A stretch of 64,000 nucleotides of DNA from Cafeteria roenbergensis (Eukaryota > Sar > Bigyra > Bicosoecida > Cafeteriaceae), in contig VLTN01000003.1 in assembly GCA_008330645.1 (NCBI GenBank), positions 620,001 through 684,000 on the forward strand. Reading direction: 5' to 3'. Positions 9,901-21,200 of this stretch are shown piece after piece; position 1 is the stretch's first letter, and each line of letters begins with the position of its first letter. The position numbers were made by a program, and so were the translations under genes. The notes under the pieces are model-generated. The model was not told the origin of the DNA and searched no databases. It was given only the letters and a program-made list of their open reading frames with translations.

Positions 9901-11308
9901 GGACGCCCGGCCGCACCAGGGCCTCCAGCCCGCTGTCGGCTCGCAGCATCGTTCGAGCGCTGCGCCGCTCACGCTCGGACCGCTGCGTGGCCGCCACGGC
10001 GGGGCGCCGGGGCGGCTCCTCGCCGCTCTCCTCGCCCTCCTCGCCGCGGCCTGGCTGCCCCCGGCTGCCCCTGCGGCGGCGGCTGCGGCGAGAGTCCTGG
10101 CCTCGACTCCCACCTGCGTCACTGCCGCCGTCGCTGTCGCTGTCGGACGCCCGCCCCCCGCGCCCGCCCCTCGCCAGCCGATCCTCCTCGTCCCCCGCCA
10201 GAGCCGGTCGAACCGCTCCCGCGAACAAGAGGCTCTGCTCCCACGTAGCCAGGCTGTCGAAGCCGAACCCCGGCAGCCCCAGGCCGGTGCTCACGCCTCT
10301 CGCACCCCCGCCGCCGCTCCCCTGCACGGTGGTGGGGTCGGTGGCCTGCTGCGGGGCGGCGTCCAGCGCCGCCCACTGCGCGGAAAGGACAGCCTCAGTG
10401 AGGGCTCTGTCGGTGCCGCCGGGGATCACGGCAACCCGAGTGGCCTCCGTCGTCGTGGTCCTCGCCCAGCGGCCAGCATGGCCCCGCCGCCGGCGACCCC
10501 CGTGTCGGGACCTCTCGCCCGACCCCGCGCGCGGGCTGCCGGCCCGGCCTCCTCTCCGGTCCAGGTCGGCTTCCGGAGTGCGCGTGTCCGGCGACACGTA
10601 CTGCCGAACCACGAGCCTGCCCGTCGTCTCGTCGACCAGGGACACCCTCACCAGCGGGTGGAGCACGTACGGGTCGGGAATGATCCGGTCCGCGCCGTGC
10701 ACGTGGACGCAGAGGCAGGCGCCCGCGGCTCGCTGCTGCAGCTTGCGCGGGTCAGACCAGCCGGCCGCAGCCGGGGCGAGCGGGAGCAGACCCCCGCCGC
10801 AAGGGGTCATCATCGCGCTCACCGACGTCCCGAAGCACCCGGCTGTGGCGTCCCAGCACTCGCAGCTCGGCGGCAGCGCCCGGATGGCCGACAGCGACAG
10901 CACCGGAGCCAGGCCGTGGGGCTCGGGCAGCGCCTCCTTGGCGCCGTCCAGCTCGCCTCCAGCCTTGCGCTGCGGCTGAAGGAGAGCCTCGCGACCAGCT
11001 TCGCCGTCCCGGCCCGGGCCGCCTGCCGGAGCTCGGCCGTTGCTGCTGTTGCTTCTTGTTCGGCTGCTTCCCTTGCGGGACTCGCCCCGCGTGCGCCCAT
11101 CCCCCCACGACGCGGGCTGGCGACGGCTGCCACGATCCGCCACGGGTGCAGGCCTGGGGCCGGTGGAGCCGGGCGGAGTGCCTTGCTCGGAGCCGCTGCG
11201 CTTGGAGTCGCCGGCCACTGACCCGCCTCCTCCTCCGGTCGAGGCCTGCGAGCCCGAGGCGCGCGACCGCCGCCTGCCTTTGGCGTCTGGCGGAGTCGGT
11301 CGCTCCAT
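6989..11308 (-). CDS. AHI1: Jouberin (AHI1-like) WD40 protein, 3 exons
   Basis: Exons on the minus strand are 11308-7829, 7662-7418 and 7178-6989, giving 1304 residues. Splices join PMAYK|PVIEV and SESGR-C-GIWDAD with GTGAGC and GTGAGA donors. I use the ATG at 11308; the frame is open further but without an ATG. The N-terminal third is Arg/Gly/Ser-rich. Around residue 200 is a jouberin-specific block (VHGADRIIPDPYVLHP, matching the 'hypothetical C2' region of AHI1). From about residue 795 come WD40 repeats with the AHI1 order: GCMCLRFTEDGAFLAAACA, ATGHTDLVYDVKW, TASADGTARVWQF, YVYTAVFHPLRPDLVVTGSF, HVNCLVFHPSGG. It ends after the last blade (TAWHPSQHVIGIAAFG), so the SH3 domain of vertebrate AHI1 is absent. 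In animals jouberin acts at the ciliary transition zone. It lies near an axonemal dynein gene. Confidence 0.85.
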
Positions 11309-11633
11309 CCGAGCAGTGAGCGCGGTTGCCGCGCCGCGGGCAAGGCGCCGCAGTTGCCTCGGCAAACACTCGCCTGGCAGAGCCGAGGGTGCAACGGCGG
11401 CACCAAACGCTGCCCTGTTTGCGGTGCCTTGGCGCGACAGCCGGCCCCCACCGTCTTTTGCTGTGCAGGGCGTTTGCTGCGCGGGAGCTGGGGGCTGCCG
11501 ATTGCCATCTCGCGTTCGTTTCTTTTTTCCGTCCCGGAGGCTCCTGTGCAGCTTGGGGCGGATGCGTTTTTAGCATCATGCGTTCACGATCAAGCTCAAC
11601 ACCTCGCACGCCACAACCGAGTTCTGCTGGTTT
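11309..11633. other. Intergenic upstream of jouberin
   Basis: Upstream of the minus-strand jouberin ATG and running to the first copy of the direct repeat. It is slightly less GC-rich than its surroundings, with short T runs near 11520. It presumably holds the jouberin promoter; no specific element was recognised. Confidence 0.35.
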
Positions 11634-12428
11634 CACGGACGAATGCTGTCCCCGTAGTCGGGCGCGCCAGTGCGTGTGTTGCTGCGTTCTACCGCTGGAC
11701 GTGCTCGTAACGGTGTGACTATCACACCGACCTTATCCCGAAGCCGCAGGCGTAGACTAATCATGCCCGCCACCGCTTGCCCGAGGCGCAGCAGCGGCGT
11801 GGCCCGCCCGAGCGCCCATCACCCCGGCAGCAAAAAAGCCCACCAGATCCAGCCTGCGACGGGGCGCAACACAACGTCGACACGCAGGGCGGGAGCGGGG
11901 AGTGGAGGGACAAAGCCTGCGGGCTCAGCAGACGCGTCGGCACCGCCTGCGCCTCGCCGCCACGGGCAGGGTTGCATGGCAAGCGGGCAGCGGCGCGACG
12001 CCAAGCGTCTGCGTGCCGCGCTGCTCGCAGCCGGCCGGGGCAGCGGCCTCCGCCACCGCGGCGGAGCCGCTGCTCCTTCCCACCCCACGGCGGCTCGGCT
12101 TGCGCGGCGGGGCGCCCCGGGCGTGCGCCGCGGCTTGCGTCTCCCCCGACGGGAGTGGCCTCAAAAATTAAAACAATTTGCCCTCATCGAAGAACTAGGG
12201 TGAATTTTGCTTCTCCTTGGCCGGTCGGGGGAGCGCGCTCGGGTCAATGCGGCTCGATGGCGTCACGCTCACCTGGGCAGGATCAGGACGAGCGCGGGCG
12301 GCGCGGCTCGCCCCGGCACGCTCCGCGAGCGCGCGGCTGGCGGCTTTCCGGCTAGCGCCGTACGGCCGACTCGATGGGGGGGAACGCCCCGGTCGCTCGA
12401 CAGGCGGAGGGAGCCCGAGCTGGCCGTC
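11634..12428 (+). repeat. 795-bp direct repeat, copy 1
   Basis: Near-identical to 14134-14927. Line-by-line reading shows four substitutions and one single-base indel. The shared block begins at cacggac and ends at tggccgtc, and the flanks are unrelated on both sides. No target-site duplication, terminal inverted repeat or TG...CA ends were evident. It contains a perfect palindrome (11711-11729) and an unusually AT-rich patch (about 12161-12210). Open frames inside it show no recognisable protein. Its nature (unknown mobile element, or segmental duplicate) is unresolved. Confidence 0.9.
11711..11729. repeat. Perfect 8-bp palindrome with 3-nt spacer
   Basis: CGGTGTGA-CTA-TCACACCG, inside repeat copy 1 and repeated exactly at 14211-14229. 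It could form a hairpin as RNA or cruciform DNA, or bind a dimeric protein. Function unknown. Confidence 0.75.
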
Positions 12429-12738
12429 TGCCAGCGTAAAAGGGGCGCCGGCAGCGGCTCATGGTGGCGTTTCCCTCGGACCGGCGCCCTTGCAGGATGC
12501 ATCTGGCTCTCCGACGGGGCCAGGGACGGCCCTGGACGGCCCTGTTTGCCGTCGCGGGTTCTAGGCCGCGAGGGCTCTCCCCTGGCCGGGGCTAGGCCAT
12601 GGACGTTGGCGCGAGTTGCGAGTGCAGGGAAAACTTTTGGTCTGCAGGGCGTTGCTTGCCGACGGCCGCAAATATCCGACAGAGCTCGTGGGAACGGCGG
12701 GCCTTGGGAGGGCGCACGTCCATCGGAGACTCGCTGGC
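12429..12738. other. Region 5' of the Nudix gene
   Basis: Lies between repeat copy 1 and the chosen Nudix ATG at 12739. The Nudix frame stays open back to about 12616 but only with a TTG, and the ATG at 12599 is out of frame. A 5' UTR or an upstream non-canonical exon is possible. Includes a small tandem, gggacggccctggacggccc, near 12525. Confidence 0.35.
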
Positions 12739-14088
12739 ATGAAGCCGGTTCGGCTCTCATCAGGGCTCGTGCGCGCAGTCGCAGAGGAGCTCAAGGGGCT
12801 CCGCAGACGGCCGTGGAAAGTCGAGGGGAAGCCAAAGCGCGCAGCTGTGTTTGTGCCACTGTGCCGAGTGCGCACTCCTGAGTCCCAAGAGGCGGGCCTC
12901 GAGGACGGCGAGGCCGCCATTCTGCTGACAGTGCGATCGCACAACGTGTCCGTGAGCCTGCCTGTGGCTCACGAGCTCATCGAAGCCCACGCACAAGGTT
13001 CGGGCTAACAGTTTGCGCGCTCTGCCGCGGAGTCGCCCCCAAGCAGTGCGACCCCCCCCCCCTCGCGCTGTACGTTTGGCGCAGACGCACAAAGGACAGG
13101 TGTCGTTCCCGGGCGGCCACATTGATGGTGAGCGGGGTCGGGCGAGTGATTGCAATGCAACATGGCGCGGAAACGAGCGCGCCTGAGTCAGCGGCGTGTG
13201 CCACCTGCCGTATTGGCCGACAGCCACAGGCCTTGTGCCGTACCCCTGCGCTCCGTTCACCACATGCAGCTGGGGAGACCCCCGAAGCGGCGGCGGTCCG
13301 GGAGCTGCTGGAGGAGATGTGGGAGCCAAGCAACGCGGACTGCGACCAGCAGGCTGTCGAGGTGCGCCGCGCCACCGACCCAGAGCTGGTTGCTGGCGCG
13401 CCGAGCGTCTTCGATGGCCCGTGGAGAGGCGACCCGGCGTCGGAGTATCCCCTCGAGTTCGTGGCGGCGCTCGGGAGGCTTTGTACGCTGCCGGCGGGTG
13501 AGAAAGTGCACAGGCGCAAATGCGGCAGCAGGCGCGAGAAGGGCGCTTGCACGGGCAGCGGGAGGCCAGGAGCAATGGCCTGCGCGTTCACGTGGTGCTG
13601 GCTGCTGGGGTACGCGTTCCCCGCTGGCCGTTGGCCACTACTGCCAGCGCACTTTCCCCACGCTGCCCGTCCACCCGCGTGACACCCATGCCACCGCAGC
13701 CACTGGAACCATGGTTGAGCCCGTCGTGGGGGTTCTTGCCAAGCCAATGGAGGCCAACGTCTCGGCCCAGTTCCAGGTGTCCCCGAGGGAAGTCGATGAG
13801 GCGTTCGCCCTCACGATTCGGCAGCTGCTGGACCCCGAGCTGGCCTTCAAGGAGGTGTTGGAGTATGACACGCGGCGCGTGCGGGGCATTCCTGCTTCTG
13901 ACGACGAAGCGCCGGCTGTGATGAGAAAAATGGCTGTCCCCGTGTTCTTGGGTGGACCCGCACGAGTTTGGGGCGTCACAGCGATGATCATCGACCAGGT
14001 GCTCGACAAGGTCATAGTCCCAGCTCTCGCTGCGGATGGACAGCCGCGGACGAGGCACGAGCTCAAGGTGCGGCACGACGACTCATAA
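12739..14088 (+). CDS. Nudix hydrolase, CoA pyrophosphatase (NUDT7/8) type, 4 exons
   Basis: Exons are 12739-12951, 13085-13127, 13270-13497 and 13700-14088, giving 290 residues. Donors are GTGAGC, GTGAGC and GTGAGA; acceptors are GCGCAG, ATGCAG and CCGCAG. Two signatures appear only after splicing. One is the CoA-pyrophosphatase motif LLTVRS...HKGQVSFPGG (the usual Arg after RSx3 is Ser here). The other is the Nudix box from G82: GGHIDAGE, seven residues, then RELLEE (residues 96-101). The C-terminal block VDEAFALTIRQLL ... VPVFLGGPARVWGVTAMII matches NUDT7/8 and Pcd1. Such enzymes cleave CoA and its thioesters to phosphopantetheine derivatives plus 3',5'-ADP, in mitochondria or peroxisomes. 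No clear targeting signal is visible. The glycine that normally ends the box is Trp103, followed by an about 45-residue insertion. The gene sits between the two direct repeats. Confidence 0.8.
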
Positions 14089-14133
14089 TGCTTCTCGTTC
14101 GGGTCCAGATCCAGCAGCCCCGGCGCGTGGTGG

Positions 14134-14927
14134 CACGGACGAGTGCTGTCCCCGTAGTCGGGCGCGCCAGTGCGTGTGTTGCTGCGTTCTACCGCTGGAC
14201 GTGCTCGTAACGGTGTGACTATCACACCGACCTTATCCCGAAGCCGCAGGCGTAGACTAATCATGCCCGCCACCGCTTGCCCGAGGCGCAGCAGCGGCGT
14301 GGCCCGCCCGAGCGCCCATCACCCCGGCAGCAAAAAAGCCCACCAGATCCAGCCTGCGACGGGGCGCAACACAACGTCGACACGCAGGGCGGGAGCGGGG
14401 AGTGGAGGGACAAAGCCTGCGGGCTCAGCAGACGCGTCGGCACCGCCTGCGCCTCGCCGCCACGGGCAGGGTTGCATGGCAAGCGGGCAGCGGCGCGACG
14501 CCAAGCGTCTGCGTGCCGCGCTGCTCGCAGCCGGCCGGGGCAGCGGCCTCCGCCACCGCGGCGGAGCCGCTGCTCCTTCCCACCCCACGGCGGCTCGGCT
14601 TGCGCGGCGGGGCGCCCCGGGCGTGCGCCGCGGCTTGCGTCTCCCCCGACGGGAGTGGCCTCAAAAATTAAAACAATTTGCCCTCATCGAAGAACTAGGG
14701 TGAATTTTGCTTCTCCTTGGCCGGTCGGGGAAGCGCGCTCGGGTCAATGCGGCTCGATGGCGTCACGCTCACCTGGGCAGGATCAGGACGAGCGCGGGCG
14801 GCGCGGCTCGCCCCGGCACGCTCCGCGAGCGCGCGGCTGGCGGCTTTCCGGCTGGCGCCGTACGGCCGACTCGATGGGGGGAGCGCCCCGGTCGCTCGAC
14901 AGGCGGAGGGAGCCCGAGCTGGCCGTC
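14134..14927 (+). repeat. 794-bp direct repeat, copy 2
   Basis: Copy of 11634-12428, at about 99.4% identity by direct comparison. It starts 45 bp after the Nudix stop codon and ends 356 bp before the dynein stop. It includes the same palindrome (14211-14229) and AT-rich patch (about 14661-14710). The two copies are in direct orientation 2500 bp apart, so homologous exchange between them would delete the Nudix gene. Confidence 0.9.
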
Positions 14928-15283
14928 CGAAGGCGCAGCCGCCGCAAAGAGTGATGCACCTTTGCGATGCAACTTGGCTCTGGTCTTTGAGCCACAGCTA
15001 ATATCCATTCCGCGCGACGAAATGTCTCTGTGCGGATGTGCGGTGCACACGCGGCGCCGGACCCATTGCCTCAAGGCAGCGCAAGCGTTCCGAGAGCTCA
15101 GTGCGTGGAGGATTGCAGCGCGAACGCGAGCAAGCAAGCGCGCGTTTGCGTGAGCGAGGGTGTGTGCTTGCGACAGCCCGCAGCCAATGGGAGGAGACGA
15201 ACGCGGGTCGGAATGCACGGGCGCAATTGAGGCGCACGCGCCACACGAAGGACGCAGGACAAATGTGATTGAGGCACGCAAGG
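14928..15283. other. Intergenic, 3' flank of dynein gene
   Basis: Lies between repeat copy 2 and the minus-strand dynein stop. It probably contains the dynein 3' UTR. No AATAAA was seen on the minus strand; nothing else recognised. Confidence 0.35.
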
Positions 15284-18200
15284 TCAACGCGCGAGCGAGC
15301 AGAGGGCTGCAACGCCACGGAGCGTCCAGTGCTCGCGCGACTTCCCCTCGATGAAGGTGTTGAGCCCCATGCGGAAGACGATGTGAAGGTCCGTCCGCCG
15401 AGCGTAGCGGTAGACGGGGCAGTCGTAGACGCGCTTGTTGCGGATGCGCGCCTCGGCCTTGGTCTTCTCCACGACAGTGATGTGGATGACGGGGAGCGAG
15501 TCGACGCGCTGCTTGCCCTCGAGCTCGGCGAGCGAGCCCTTGTCGGAGCCGTCCTTGACGCCGGGGTCCTTGGTGCGGATGCTTCCGTCCCAGCGCGCCC
15601 CCTCGATGAACAGGCCATGGACGTAGACGCCCTCGCCCGTCGCCTTGGCACTCACCTGCTGCGCGCCCTCCCACTCCTTCACCTCCACGTAGTAATCCAC
15701 GGTGTCGAGGGCCCAAGACTTGCTCGCGTTGGCCTGCGTGACGACCTGCTTCATCGCGGTCAAGAAGGCCTGCGGGTTGAAGAAGCCCGTCATCCAGAAG
15801 GACCGCGGCGCGCCGTCGTTGATCCAGGAGCGCAGCTGGGCGTCGCGCTCCAGCAGGCCCGCGAACCAGGGGCCAAGAGAGGAGCTGAGCCACGAGAACT
15901 CGTCCCCGGCCGGCGTGGTCAGCCACTGGCTTGGCACGGCTGCCACCGAGACGTCGTTCATGGCCGTCTGCAGCTCGTCCGTCATCACCACGTCGCCGCT
16001 GATGGCCAGCTGGACGTTCTCGAGGGTCCAGCCGACCTTGACGATGACGGCCTGGAGGCGCTGCACCTCCTGAACGAGGAACACGGCCATGGGGTCGGCC
16101 GCGCTCTTGGAGCGCTTGCTGATGAGCCCCATGTACACCTCGGGGTCGTACTCGTCGGGCAGGCGCCGCAGGTAGTCGTCGCACTGCGCCGTCACCATGT
16201 CCTCGAGGGACTGCGCGCCCTTCTTGCCCTTGGAGGCGCCCGCCTGGCGCGGCTGCGTGTCGAGCATGGTGCCGAGGAGCTTGGTCGCCTCCTCCGTGCG
16301 GAAGGTCAGGTCGGCGTTCGGGTGGAGGCCGAAGATCTCGGGGGGGTCGACGTCGGCAAAGTCGCCGGCATAGGCCAGGTACTTGTCCACGACGTCAAAG
16401 TCGGGCACCTGGGGGAGGAAGCCCTCGGGCCAGGTGGCGATGCGGTTGTGCGGGGCCGGCGCGAAGCTGAAGCCGTCCACCAGGACGCTCTCGCTCACCC
16501 ACGCGGCAGCGTAGGTGAGGAACAGCCGGCGGTCGAGGTCGTCCGTGATCTTTCCGCCGTACTGCACCTCTGCCACCATGTACTGCACGGTGGACCAGCT
16601 GATCTTGCCCTCGTACATGTGCTTCTCCAGGAAGAGGAGGCAGGCGGTGAGGTCGCCGTTGTTGTACTCGTACGGGATGCACCAGCCGAGCGAGCCGAAC
16701 TTGCGGCGCTCCTGCACCACGGCGTGGAGGAAGCAGAGCGACCACACCAGCTGGCGCCACGTGGACCCCTCGATGCGCTCCAGGCGGTCCTGGTCCACGG
16801 TGGTGGAGTATGACCGCATGAGGTTGGCCGACAGCCCGGCGGGGGGCTCGTTCGTGACCTTGGTCGACATCTGCAGGAGCCCGAGCGGGAACTTGGGGTC
16901 CGGCAGGGCAGTGATGAAGAAGCGGAAGTCGGGGTGGATGCTGTCGCGCACGGACGCGAGCCAGCCCTCCATCTCGCCCATGAGGCCGAGGCCGAGCTCG
17001 CAGTTTTGCAGCAGCACCCAGGTCCCGTTGACGATGCCCGCCTGCAGGGCGCGCTTCGCGACCACCTCCTGGCCCTGGCCCATGGACACGGTGGCCAGCG
17101 TCGTCTTCTTCTTCTTGCACAGCGTCTCGATGGCGTCCGTGGGGTCGGCGCCGGTTGACAGCAGGAAGATGACCGGAGTGCGGCAGTCCATCGTCTCCGC
17201 GATCTCGGGGATGGTGTCCGTCACCGGGTCGGTGTAGCGAGCGCCAACCTGCGGCACGCTGCGGATGAACTGGCGCACGCCGAGCAGCGTGCGGTCCACG
17301 CGAAGCGCGCGCAGGAGCAGCAGGCGCATCCAGGGCCCCACGGCGTCGCCGGCGTGCGAGGACATGACGCTCTCGTAGTCGGGCACGGCCTCCGCCTCGG
17401 GGGTCTCCGAGTCGTAGAACGCGCTCCACTCGGCCGGGCGACGCATCATGTTGTCCGGGAGCGTCTTGAAGATCGTCGTCTCGTCCGACAGGGCGATGAC
17501 GTTGGCCCAGGCCTCGCTCTCCCTGATCCAGTCGGGCTTCTTCCGGGGCAGCGAGTTCACGTCGTAGGCTGCCCCGCCGCGGAGGAAGAGCGCCACCTGG
17601 CCCTGGTCGAGCGTGCCCGCCGTGGTGAGGATCTTGAGCGTGAAGATGAGCACGAAGAGCAGCTTGTGACGCTCGTACAGGCCCTTGTTGATGTACCTGT
17701 AGACCATGAAGGTCATCGTGTCGATGATGTTCTGCACGCGCTGCGTCTGCAGCGAGGCCTTCTCCGCCACGGTCATGGACTGCAGGAAGAGGTAGACGAA
17801 CTGGTCGAGCGACGTCTGGTACATGTCGTTCACGAGAGTCATGTCCACGATGCTGAAGTACAGCACCGAGCCGCGGGTGGCCACGGGGCGGTACTGCTCT
17901 CGCTGCTCCGAGATCTGCTCCCGCGCCTCCGCGGCCGCGACGAGCTTCTGCTTCACCTCGGCGGCCTTGGCCTTGGTGGTGGCGAGCACGCCCACGAGCT
18001 CCTCGTCGTCGAGCAGGTTGCCGGTGTTGGCGGAGAGGCGCTGCAGCAGCAGGTCGTTGAGCTTGAGCAGCGACTTGGTGTTGGCGTTGACGTCTTCGAG
18101 CACCTTGGCGAGCTGGTCCTCGAGGGCCTTTTGCTCGCGCTGGATCACCAGGCCGAGCAGCTGGTCCTCGAGGCCCTGCATCGTCACGGTGAAGTCCACC

Positions 18201-21200
18201 ACCGTGGTCTTGGCCTGCAGCTCGGGGGAGAAGTGCGGGTTGGGCAGGCGCGTGATGAAGAAGACCTGGAAGGACGGGCTGAGCTCCATCTCCTTGTCCG
18301 CGATGGTCACGTACTTGCGCTTGCCGCGGGACACGATGCGCTTCTCAAGCAGCGGGTCCAGGAGCGGGTCGATGGTCTCCTCCACGCCCACGACGATGAG
18401 GCTCTTGCCCTGGTCCATGGCGAACTCGAGCTGGTCCTTGAGCGCCGGGTTGCCAAGCGTAGTGGTGCCGTGCGGGGGCAGGTTCTCCGCCTCGCGGTTC
18501 TTGATCCACGTGACCGCCTGGCCCTGGGGGTCGATGAGAAGCGGGAACCGCGAGCAGTTGGTCACCAGAATGCCGTTCTGGATCGACAGCGAGTCCGTCG
18601 GCAGGCCCTGCAGGGCCCAGTCTCCGCGCACGCCCACGTCCACCAGGAACTCGATGATGTCGAGGCCGGTGCTCACGGGGACCTGGCGCGCGGCGCAGTC
18701 GGCGGCGAACCGGTCGCGGATGAGCAGCTCGCGGAACCGCGCGTTGAACGGCCCGCAGTACGAGATGAACGCGCAGGCGACGGCGACATCGCCGACCAGC
18801 CGCTGGCGCACGCCCGCGAAGGAGTCCTTGTCCGCCGTCCAGCGCGTGCGCTCGTCGGCGAGGCCGTCCAGCAGCGCCGCTGCCTTGTTCCGCTTGCGCT
18901 CGAGCTTCTCGGCGTTCTCCTCGAGCTCGCGCTTCTTGGCGTTGGCGCCGTCGAACTGGGCCTTGAGCCCCGCCACTCGCTCCTGGCACTCCCGCTCGCG
19001 CTCCTCGGCGTGGGCCAGCGCGCGCTCCGCCTGCTGCAGCTCTGCCTCGGCCGTGGCAAGGGCCTCGAGCTTGGGCTTGACAATCTTGGAGGCGTTGTGG
19101 TAGTCGGCCATGGCCTGCACCCAGATGCGGAGGCCCTCGGCGGCCACGGAGGCGGACTTGGCGACCTTGGCAGTGAAGTGCTCCGTGAGGCCCAGGTAGG
19201 GCTCGAGGAGCTCCACGCGCTCGTCGGTGATGGAGGACTTGTCGAAGCCGAGGAGGGCGTTGAGGAAGCCAGAGTCGGCCAGCAGCGCGGTCTGCGCCAC
19301 CGAGAAGGACGTCTCGAAGAAGGGGATGTCCTCCTTCTTGAGCTCAAGCGACGCGGGCTTGACCGGCACCACGTTGAGGTGGAACAGGATGAGCACGCCG
19401 TCGAACGTGAGCTTCACCACGTCCTTGGGGCTGGCGAAGCGCTTGATCTCGGCGATGTGCGCAGGCTGGACCATGCCGATGGCGGTCTCGGCCGCCTCGA
19501 GGAAGGGCTTGGCCGCGGCCAAGTCGCGCTCGCACGCGTCCTTCTCCGCGGAAATGCGCTCTCGCTCAGAGTGGCACTCCTTCTTGATCTCGTCCACCTT
19601 GGCCGCCTCCTGCTCGGCCTCGAGCGAGGAAGTCTCGAGCGTGCCAAGCATGGCGGAGACCTCCTTCTCGGCCGTGGCGAGCTTGCGGTTCTCCTCCACA
19701 AGCACGCGGCGCAGCTTGCTGACGGCCTCCGCGCCCTCGTTGAGCTTGTCCAGGCCCTTGTCCACCTGGCCCGCCTTGTCCCGGATCTCGGCCAGCTTGC
19801 GAGAGTAGGTGGACTTGTAGTTGTCGATGAAGGACAGGTAGGACTTGGGCGTCTGGTAGACGCGGCGGCGCATCGCCTCCCAGTACTCGTCGCAGGTGTC
19901 CACGACGATGCGGTGCACGGCGCCGACGTGGGACATGAGCCCCTCCTTCACCTTGGGGTCCGTCGTCTCAATGGCAAAGTCGTCGAGGAAGCCGCGGGCC
20001 ACGGCCATGAGCGCCTCTTCCGGCCAGGGCAGGTACCAGTCGATGGTGGTGCAGTTGATGAGGCCGGGGAACTTTCGCGCGCGCTCGGGGAACTTGGGGT
20101 TCACCGGGGACATGCACAGGACGATGTGCAGGTTGCTGCGCACGGTGTCGACGAAGAACTGCCGAACGTTGTCCTGCGTCTCTGCCAAGCCGGGCCGCGC
20201 CACGCGGAAGTGCGGCGCAATCTCGGCCGCGCGAGCTGCCAGCTCGTCCTTGGCAAAGAGGCCGGCCACCTCGCCGGTCGTGAGGATGCTGTTGATGTAC
20301 TCGAGGAAGGCCTCCTCCTTGATCTCCGCGTCGGTCATCATGAACGTCACGGACTTGCGCTCCACGCCGGCCATGTCGTACACGAGCTTGAGGTCCTCCT
20401 TGAGCGCCGCCGTCCCGTAGGTCTTGGTCAGCGTGATCTGGAAGAGCGTGGAGCGGGCGATGTACGAGGCCAGGCGGGTCAGCGACTGCTTGCCGGACCC
20501 GCCGACGCCGACCAGCATCGCGGAGCCCTGGGGGGTGCCGATGATGCGGGAGACGCGGAGCATGTGGCGGAGCGCGTCCTCGAAGAGCACCAGGTTGAGC
20601 TGGGCGGTGGGGAAGGCCTTGTTGCTCGCGTCCATGAAGAGCTTGGCGCGCTCGCGGATCGAGTCGATGGACCCTCCGGGCTCGTAGATGCGCGGGGCCT
20701 CCTTCACAACGACGCCCTCCTCGTCCTCCTCGTCGTCGCGGAGGAAGTTCACGAAGAGGCTCTCGCCGCGGATGGCGTCGGCGATGTCCTCGCCGAACTG
20801 CGCCACCGTGACCTGGTCGAGGATGTTGGAGAACTTGGCCTTGTCGTCGTCGGAGATGAGGCGGTCCTGGAACACGCGCAGGCACTCGTGCTTCCACAGG
20901 CGCAGCAGGTTCAGGTGGGCCTCCGCCTCGGAGGTGGGCAGCGCGATGCCGCCAGTCTTGTGCACCTCCGTCTCGGTGAGGAGGATGCCCTGGAACACGC
21001 GGGAGAGCTCGCGCATGCTGAAGACGTAGTGGAACTTGGCGGGAGTCGGAAGCATCTTAGCCTTGACCACGCGCCACAGCTCGATGGTGCCCACGGTCAG
21101 GCGGGCGACGGTGTCGTTGAAGTCCTCGTTCCAGCCGGCCGCGGGGAAGCGGCCGCGGAGCATCTGGCCGTAGATGTCGTCGATGGACTGCAGCGCCGGC

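Noticed and set aside
11309-11365. N-terminal extension of jouberin to 11365
   Set aside because: It too would start with TTG; the ATG at 11308 is the first in frame.
11670-12203. 177-codon frame inside the repeat, identical in both copies
   Set aside because: It is identical only because the repeat copies are. Composition is Arg/Ala/Gly-rich like chance frames elsewhere, and there is no domain, signal or codon bias.
12265-12290. U1-snRNA-like string tcacctgggcagg in the repeat
   Set aside because: Short chance resemblance. No stem-loops in U1 order and no Sm site follow.
12616-12738. N-terminal extension of the Nudix protein back to 12616
   Set aside because: The extension begins with TTG, not ATG. 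The first in-frame ATG is 12739.
11634-14927. Repeat pair read as two LTRs of a retroelement
   Set aside because: The internal 1.7 kb holds an intron-bearing host Nudix gene and no gag or pol. The repeats lack TG...CA ends and no target-site duplication was found.
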